Source: a bacterium 210820-DFI.6.37 (GTDB taxonomy: Bacteria > Bacillota > Clostridia > Peptostreptococcales > Anaerovoracaceae). From it: 26,761 bases of DNA. The notes under the pieces are model-generated. The model saw only the letters and a list, made by a program, of their open reading frames with translations, did no database searches and was not told the origin of the DNA. A program made the translations under genes and the position numbers. Each line of letters starts with the position of its first letter. Position 1 is the first letter of the stretch. Where the stretch lies: contig JAJCKG010000027.1 of assembly GCA_020558355.1 (NCBI GenBank), positions 1-26,761 of the forward strand, read 5' to 3'. Of the stretch, positions 23,051 to 26,761 are shown piece by piece.

Positions 23051-24391
23051 ATGAAAGTCGCGTTTCATACATTAGGGTGTAAAGTAAATCAATATGAGAC
23101 AGAGGCGCTTTGCCAGAAATTCCGCCAGCGGGGCTATGAGATAACGGGAGAAACGGATTTTGCCGATATTTATGTGATCAATACCTGTACAGTGACCGGT
23201 CTGGCAGACCGGAAATCCCGGCAGTATATTCGCAAAATGAAAAAGCTCAATCCGGAAAGCGTCGTAGCGGTGACCGGATGCTATGCTCAGATCAAGCCGG
23301 AGGAGGTAAGCGCTGTTGAAGGCGTGAATATTGTTGCGGGCACCAATGAAAAAGGAAAGCTGATCGATTATATTGAAGCGTTCATAGAAGAGCGCCGCCC
23401 TCAGGTTCATGTGCTTCCCTATGATGAATTAAATGTATACGAAGAGACGGGACTGGTAACGGCTACTGAGTCCAGGACCAGAGCTTATATTAAGATTCAG
23501 GAAGGGTGCAATCGATTTTGCTCTTATTGCGTTATCCCCTACGCCAGGGGAAGTGTGCGCAGCAGGGCGGCGTCCGATGTGGTTAGAGAAGCGTGCGGCC
23601 TGCTGGAGCGGGGCTTTCGGGAGCTGGTGCTGACTGGAATCAATACGGCCCTTTATGGAGAAGAGGAGGGGTTTAAGGAGCATGAAACCGGACTTTCCGG
23701 AATCGAGATCATCCTTTATGAATTAAACCGGCTTCCGGGAGACTTCCGCGTCCGTCTCAGCTCGCTGGAGCCTGCGGTTGTAAACGCGGATTATGTGAAG
23801 CGGCTGCTGAAATATGAAAAGCTGTGCCATCACCTGCATCTGTCCGCGCAGAGCGGCAGTGACCGGATCCTGGCCGCTATGAACCGGCCTTACCGGAGAC
23901 AGGAGTATCTGGATATTGTAAAGATCCTGAAAGCGTATGATCCCTGCTATGGGATCAGCACGGACATCATCGCGGGGTTTCCGGGCGAGAGTGAAGCGGA
24001 CTTTCAGGACAGTCTGAAACTGATAGAGGAAGCGGGCTTTTGCAGGGTCCACGCTTTCAAATATTCCAAGAGGCCTCTCACCCGGGCGGCTTCCATGCCG
24101 GAGCAGATTCCATCTCCCGTAAAAAAAGAGCGGGGCCAGAAGCTGATGGAGGCAGGAGAAGCGGCTTCCCGGCGCTTTTTTGAAGCCAGCAGAGGAACGG
24201 TCCGGCAGGTGCTGCTTGAAGAATATTTGGAGGAGCAGGACTGTCTGACAGGCTATACGGACAATTATATCCGCGTCTATGTTCCGGCCAGGTTAGCAGG
24301 CGGCAGTCAGCTCAACACCTTTGCTAAAGTCCGGCTCCAGGAGCCTTATCTGGACGGAATGAAAGGCAGCGTAGAGCGGCAGGAGGCCTAA
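23051..24391 (+). CDS. mtaB: tRNA t6A37 methylthiotransferase
   Basis: A 446-aa radical-SAM methylthiotransferase. N-terminal domain cysteines for the first cluster are in LGCKVNQYE, NTCTVTGLADRKSRQ and VTGCYAQ; the radical-SAM CxxxCxxC is CNRFCSYCVIPYARG (about 151-165). A TRAM-like tail ends the protein. It turns t6A37 into ms2t6A37 in tRNAs reading ANN codons. Position downstream of prmA-rsmE is typical, though two extra genes intervene. Start ATG 23051 follows GGGAAGAAAGGGA. Confidence 0.95.
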   Translation: MKVAFHTLGCKVNQYETEALCQKFRQRGYEITGETDFADIYVINTCTVTGLADRKSRQYIRKMKKLNPESVVAVTGCYAQIKPEEVSAVEGVNIVAGTNEKGKLIDYIEAFIEERRPQVHVLPYDELNVYEETGLVTATESRTRAYIKIQEGCNRFCSYCVIPYARGSVRSRAASDVVREACGLLERGFRELVLTGINTALYGEEEGFKEHETGLSGIEIILYELNRLPGDFRVRLSSLEPAVVNADYVKRLLKYEKLCHHLHLSAQSGSDRILAAMNRPYRRQEYLDIVKILKAYDPCYGISTDIIAGFPGESEADFQDSLKLIEEAGFCRVHAFKYSKRPLTRAASMPEQIPSPVKKERGQKLMEAGEAASRRFFEASRGTVRQVLLEEYLEEQDCLTGYTDNYIRVYVPARLAGGSQLNTFAKVRLQEPYLDGMKGSVERQEA

Positions 24392-24409
24392 GCGGACGCT
24401 TTTCTTTTT
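24390..24409 (+). terminator. Weak terminator-like hairpin after mtaB
   Basis: AAGC, loop GGAC and GCTT (24390-24401) overlap the stop codon and run into TTTCTTTTTC. The stem is short, so read-through to the HIT gene is likely. A TATACT (24423-24428) with no good -35 may add a local promoter. Confidence 0.35.
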
Positions 24410-24472
24410 CCTGTAAATCTGTTATACTAAAGCCAGTTTTAAGACTAACAATAAAGAAAGGAGATTTTGACA

Positions 24473-24814
24473 ATGGCAGACTGTATTTTTTGTAAAATCG
24501 CGGAAAAAGAGATTCCATCCACTGTCGTATATGAAGATGACAAAATACTCTGCTTCCACGATCTGGAGCCTCAGGCGCCAGTACATGTGCTGATTATCCC
24601 GAAAAAGCATATTGCCTCTATGGATGATGTGGCGGCAGAGGATCAGGAGCTGCTGGGCTATATCATGACAAAAGTGAAGGATATTGCGGCAGAGCTTGGA
24701 CTGGAGAACGGATATCGTCTTGTAAACAACTGCGGTGAAGATGGTTTTCAGACTGTAAAACACCTGCATTTCCATCTTCTGGGCAAGCGGAAGCTGACCT
24801 GGCCGCCAGGCTGA
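24473..24814 (+). CDS. HIT-family nucleotide hydrolase
   Basis: A 113-aa protein of the HIT family (HinT-like). Motifs: DCIFCKIAEKEIPS at the N-terminus, with the C-x-x-C pair of the Clostridia/Bacillus type, and the active-site HLHFHLLG near the C-terminus. Family members hydrolyse purine nucleoside phosphoramidates or AMP-lysine. ATG at 24473 follows AGGAG with a 9-base gap; a TTG two codons earlier is less likely. It is part of the conserved prmA-mtaB-rpsU chain. Confidence 0.95.
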   Translation: MADCIFCKIAEKEIPSTVVYEDDKILCFHDLEPQAPVHVLIIPKKHIASMDDVAAEDQELLGYIMTKVKDIAAELGLENGYRLVNNCGEDGFQTVKHLHFHLLGKRKLTWPPG

Positions 24815-24837
24815 TGAATTCGAGTAACAGATTCCCT

Positions 24838-24867
24838 TTGACAAGGATGAAAAATTTACGTTATAAT
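24838..24867 (+). promoter_or_regulatory. Promoter of the cytidylate-kinase-like gene
   Basis: TTGACA (24838-24843), an 18-bp spacer and TATAAT (24862-24867): near-consensus sigma-A promoter. Transcription should start about 24874, immediately before the hairpin. Confidence 0.85.
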
Positions 24868-24876
24868 GAAATCAAG

Positions 24877-24933
24877 AAAACAGCGTGTAGCCAAGGGCAT
24901 AAATCCAGCTCCCTTGACTGTGCGCTGTTTTTT
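24877..24933 (+). terminator. Leader hairpin/terminator before the cytidylate-kinase-like gene
   Basis: AAAACAGCG (24877-24885) pairs with CGCTGTTTT (24923-24931). An inner stem CAAGGG (24892-24897)/CCCTTG (24911-24916) is separated by small loops. Six Ts follow (24928-24933). As it lies between a strong promoter and the start codon at 24954, it may be an attenuator or yield a short RNA of about 60 nt. Confidence 0.65.
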
Positions 24934-24953
24934 AGGTCAAGGAGGTATGAAAA

Positions 24954-25544
24954 ATGAGCAATCGAATTATTACAATCAGCCGTGAATTCGGAAGCGGAGG
25001 AAGAACCATCGGAAAAGAGGTCGCCGCCAAGCTGGGGATTGCCTGCTATGATTCAGAATTGATTGAAAAGATCGCGGAGGAAAGCGGATTATCAAAAGAA
25101 TATATTCAGGGCAAGGACGAAAGCGCTCCCAAAGGAACTAGCGGATGGAGCAGCATTTTTTCCATCGGCAGCATGAGAAGCGGCTTTGCTATGCCAAATT
25201 ATCTGTGGTCCATTCAAAAACAGGTCATTGAGGAACTGGCGCGGAAGGAGTCCTGTGTTATTGTAGGACGCTGCGCGGACTATATTCTGAGAGAACAGGA
25301 AAACTGCTTGAAGGTTTTCATCCACGCGGCTGTAGAAAAACGCGCGGAGCGGATCGTGAGAGTGTACGGAGAACGGGAGGAATCGCCGGAAAAGCGGATC
25401 CATGATAAGGACAAGCTGCGTAAGTCCTATCATCGCTTTTACACCGACATGGAGTGGGGCGCCGCGGAGAATTACCATATTTGCCTGGACAGCGGCCAGC
25501 TGGGAATCGAAAATTGTGTGGAAATAATTTCTTCGCTGTACTGA
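24954..25544 (+). CDS. Cytidylate kinase-like protein
   Basis: A 196-aa P-loop protein of the cytidylate kinase-like family. The P-loop is REFGSGGRTIGKEVAAKLG (about 10-28). A serine-rich SSIFSIGSMRSG stretch precedes the CVIVGRCADYIL strand, and an RxxxxRIVRVYGEREESPEKRI lid follows. Many members are found in Clostridia outside the essential Cmk; their substrate is not established. AAGGAGG at 24938-24944 sets the start. Its own promoter and leader hairpin suggest control apart from the neighbouring genes. Confidence 0.88.
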   Translation: MSNRIITISREFGSGGRTIGKEVAAKLGIACYDSELIEKIAEESGLSKEYIQGKDESAPKGTSGWSSIFSIGSMRSGFAMPNYLWSIQKQVIEELARKESCVIVGRCADYILREQENCLKVFIHAAVEKRAERIVRVYGEREESPEKRIHDKDKLRKSYHRFYTDMEWGAAENYHICLDSGQLGIENCVEIISSLY

Positions 25545-25606
25545 AAAGAACGGGAATATGGAGGGCTTTGTCATGTGCGGTTATGAAAGTTGTACCAAAA
25601 AATAAC

Positions 25607-25635
25607 TTGCATAATTGTACAAAGAATAGTATAAT
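25607..25635 (+). promoter_or_regulatory. Promoter of rpsU
   Basis: TTGCAT (25607-25612), a 17-bp spacer and TATAAT (25630-25635). An inverted TTGTAC (25590-25595)/GTACAA (25617-25622) flanks the -35 box and might be an operator. Confidence 0.75.
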
Positions 25636-25706
25636 AGCAACGTTATAGAAAAGACCGTTCCATAGCATCTAAGTGATTTCAGTACACGTCAGGAGGTGAA
25701 ACGGAA

Positions 25707-25886
25707 ATGGCACAGGTAATTGTTAGAGAAAACGAAAGCTTGGAAAGCGCTCTGAAAAGATTCAAGCGTTCTTGCGCGAGAGACGGCGTAATGTCTGAAC
25801 TCAGAAAAAGAGAACACTATGAAAAGCCGAGCGTAAAAAGAAAGAAGAAGTCTGAAGCTGCAAGAAAAAAGGCTAAAAAATACTAG
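25707..25886 (+). CDS. rpsU: Small ribosomal subunit protein bS21
   Basis: A 59-aa highly basic protein, [19 protein letters not shown] at the N-terminus and a lysine/arginine-rich tail ([16 protein letters not shown]). The family pattern is clear: the RENE-SLE-AL-RFKR start, [20 protein letters not shown] in the middle. It is a component of the 30S subunit involved in initiation. AGGAGGTGA (25691-25699) is the ribosome site. The gene pairs with yqeY as in other Firmicutes. Confidence 0.97.
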   Translation: MAQVIVRENESLESALKRFKRSCARDGVMSELRKREHYEKPSVKRKKKSEAARKKAKKY

Positions 25887-25919
25887 ACTTTTGCAGTGTA
25901 GATTCGAGGTGTTTTAAAA

Positions 25920-26369
25920 GTGACCTTAAAGGAACAACTGATGGCTGACTTCAAGGAGGCTATGAAAGCTAAAGATGAAGTCAAAAAGAATACAATAAGT
26001 TTTGCTCGCGCCGCTATCAAACAATATGAGGTAGATAACCGGCAGGAGCTGGATGACGAAGGGATCATCGCAATTTTATCGAAACAGGTTAAGATGAGAA
26101 AAGATGCCCTCTCTGATTTTGAAAAAGCTGGAAGAACGGACTTAGCTGATGACTACAAAGCCGAAATTGAAATTCTGATGAAATACCTGCCTGAGCAGAT
26201 GGACGCCGCCAAAATCAAGGAAGTCGTACAGGCTACGGCTGCCGAGTTAGGTATTGAAGGCGGAAAGAAAAACATGGGTAAGCTCATGGGCGCTGTGATG
26301 AAAAAGGTTAAGGGCCTTGCGGACGGCAATGATGTGCGTAAGGTGATCGAAGAATTTTTAAATGAATGA
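25920..26369 (+). CDS. yqeY: YqeY/GatB-tail-like protein
   Basis: A 149-aa protein starting with GTG and preceded by GAGGTG (25904-25909). It is the YqeY family, related to the C-terminal tail of GatB and probably binding tRNA. Family features: the KEQLMADFKEAMKAKDEVKKNTI start, LKQVKMRKDAL-like helix, YLPEQMDAAKIKEVV and the final GKLMGAVMKKVKGLADGNDVRKVIEEFL. Its rpsU neighbour is the usual partner. The specific role is not established. Confidence 0.95.
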   Translation: MTLKEQLMADFKEAMKAKDEVKKNTISFARAAIKQYEVDNRQELDDEGIIAILSKQVKMRKDALSDFEKAGRTDLADDYKAEIEILMKYLPEQMDAAKIKEVVQATAAELGIEGGKKNMGKLMGAVMKKVKGLADGNDVRKVIEEFLNE

Positions 26370-26379
26370 CTTTACTTAG

Positions 26380-26405
26380 GAGCAGGTGACATACCTGCTC
26401 TTTTT
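26380..26405 (+). terminator. Intrinsic terminator of rpsU-yqeY
   Basis: GAGCAGGT (26380-26387) pairs with ACCTGCTC (26393-26400) around GACAT, followed by TTTTT (26401-26405). Confidence 0.92.
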
Positions 26406-26410
26406 ATTAT

Positions 26411-26434
26411 GTAGGAAATATCGACAAAGTCTAC
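26411..26434. repeat. Palindromic intergenic repeat, copy B (compact)
   Basis: A 24-base unit bounded by GTAG and CTAC, containing GGAAATATCG and ACAAAGTC. Its reverse complement is matched, apart from single-base changes and an inserted stem, by 3882-3928. Both copies follow the end of a transcription unit. Confidence 0.6.
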
Positions 26435-26474
26435 TACTGAAAATAAATACTACGAAGAAAAAAGAAAAAAACGC

Positions 26475-26503
26475 TTGCATTGAAGGCGGATTTTGTGTAT
26501 ACT
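26475..26503 (+). promoter_or_regulatory. Promoter of tRNA-Leu
   Basis: TTGCAT (26475-26480), a 17-bp spacer and TATACT (26498-26503), 32 bases before the tRNA. Confidence 0.75.
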
Positions 26504-26535
26504 AAATCTTGCGAGTCAGGAAAGACATACAACTT

Positions 26536-26623
26536 GCGGATATGGCGGAATTGGCAGACGCGCACGGTTCAGGTCCGTGTGAATATTACTTTCGTGGAGG
26601 TTCGAATCCTCTTATCCGCACCA
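26536..26623 (+). tRNA. tRNA-Leu(CAG)
   Basis: An 88-nt class II tRNA with encoded CCA. The acceptor arms GCGGATA (26536-26542) and TATCCGC (26613-26619) pair fully. The anticodon stem CACGG/CCGTG encloses loop TTCAGGT, anticodon CAG, which reads CUG. A long variable arm (about 26579-26594) and T-loop TTCGAAT (26601-26607) support leucine identity. Confidence 0.96.
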
Positions 26624-26630
26624 AAAAAGA

Positions 26631-26653
26631 GACACCGAAAAGGTGTCTTTTTT
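26631..26653 (+). terminator. Terminator of tRNA-Leu
   Basis: GACACC (26631-26636), loop GAAAA and GGTGTC (26642-26647) are followed by six Ts (26648-26653). Confidence 0.9.
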
Positions 26654-26674
26654 CATATATCTGAAAGGCGAAAA

Positions 26675-26690
26675 GAACCTCCACGAAAGT
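26675..26690 (-). repeat. Inverted 16-nt copy of the tRNA-Leu variable/T-arm segment
   Basis: GAACCTCCACGAAAGT is the exact reverse complement of tRNA positions 26588-26603. It lies just outside the tRNA terminator. About 20 bases later, GAGGTTCGGATCC resembles a T-arm. It may be a tRNA-gene remnant or an integration scar. Confidence 0.5.
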
Positions 26691-26723
26691 TACCATAGCG
26701 CCAAAAGAGGTTCGGATCCCTTG

Positions 26724-26760
26724 CCCATTTTGCGCGGCTTTAGCCGCAGGGCAAAATGGG
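26724..26760. other. Large palindrome at the window edge
   Basis: CCCATTTTGC (26724-26733) pairs with GCAAAATGGG (26751-26760), with an inner GCGGC-TTTA-GCCGC hairpin (26734-26747). There is no T-run inside the window. It could be a repeat or part of a terminator that continues past the end. Confidence 0.5.
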
Positions 26761-26761
26761 A

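Noticed and set aside
25590..25622. TTGTAC/GTACAA inverted repeat as a proven operator at rpsU
   Set aside because: Six-base arms with a 21-base gap are easily due to chance; it is only mentioned with the promoter.
26480..26698. Open frame covering tRNA-Leu
   Set aside because: It runs through the tRNA and its terminator, has no ribosome site and is a chance frame.

Overview
The window reads as chromosomal DNA of an anaerobic, probably gut-associated Clostridia (Bacillota). Supporting signs are clean sigma-A promoters, AGGAGG ribosome sites, a Firmicutes-type prmA-rsmE-mtaB-HIT-rpsU-yqeY gene chain, 4Fe-4S and radical-SAM proteins, FMN-binding surface proteins and lysine-rich Ig/FN3 wall-type proteins. 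A family such as Anaerovoracaceae is only a guess. Gene density is high. No phage, transposase, CRISPR array or rRNA was seen.

Region 1 (1-6600) is an extracytosolic flavin/iron-sulfur redox locus. It holds the tail of one surface protein, a full Tp47-domain surface protein, a secreted protein with three FMN_bind domains, an ApbE flavin transferase lipoprotein, a membrane-anchored single FMN_bind protein and a NapH/NosR-like polyferredoxin membrane protein. Three promoters here share one design: TTGACA, a 17-18 bp spacer, TAATAT, then a GTTAG...CTAAC dyad at the expected start of transcription. Two of them are followed by nearly the same terminator hairpin before the gene. This looks like one regulon, possibly iron- or metal-responsive.

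Region 2 (6600-14275) looks like an Amadori-product (fructoselysine-type) utilisation locus: an FrlD-like sugar kinase, two adjacent GntR/UTRA regulators, an FrlB-like SIS deglycase and a PotABCD-type ABC transporter. By eye, the binding protein lacks most of the residues known to hold polyamines in E. coli PotD, which fits a different ligand.

Region 3 (14277-18083) has a GPH-family sugar symporter, a MerR-family regulator on the minus strand and a MATE efflux protein. The symporter and MATE promoters carry the same MerR-type operator with a 19-bp spacer, so the regulator probably controls both.

Region 4 (18084-26761) is a housekeeping translation and RNA-modification cluster: prmA, rsmE, mtaB, a HIT protein, rpsU, yqeY and tRNA-Leu(CAG). 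It is interrupted by an alanine-dehydrogenase-like gene, a minus-strand M23 peptidase/NodB deacetylase fusion and a cytidylate-kinase-like gene with a hairpin-terminator leader. A short palindromic repeat occurs once in region 1 and once in region 4. An inverted 16-nt copy of part of the tRNA lies just beyond the tRNA terminator.
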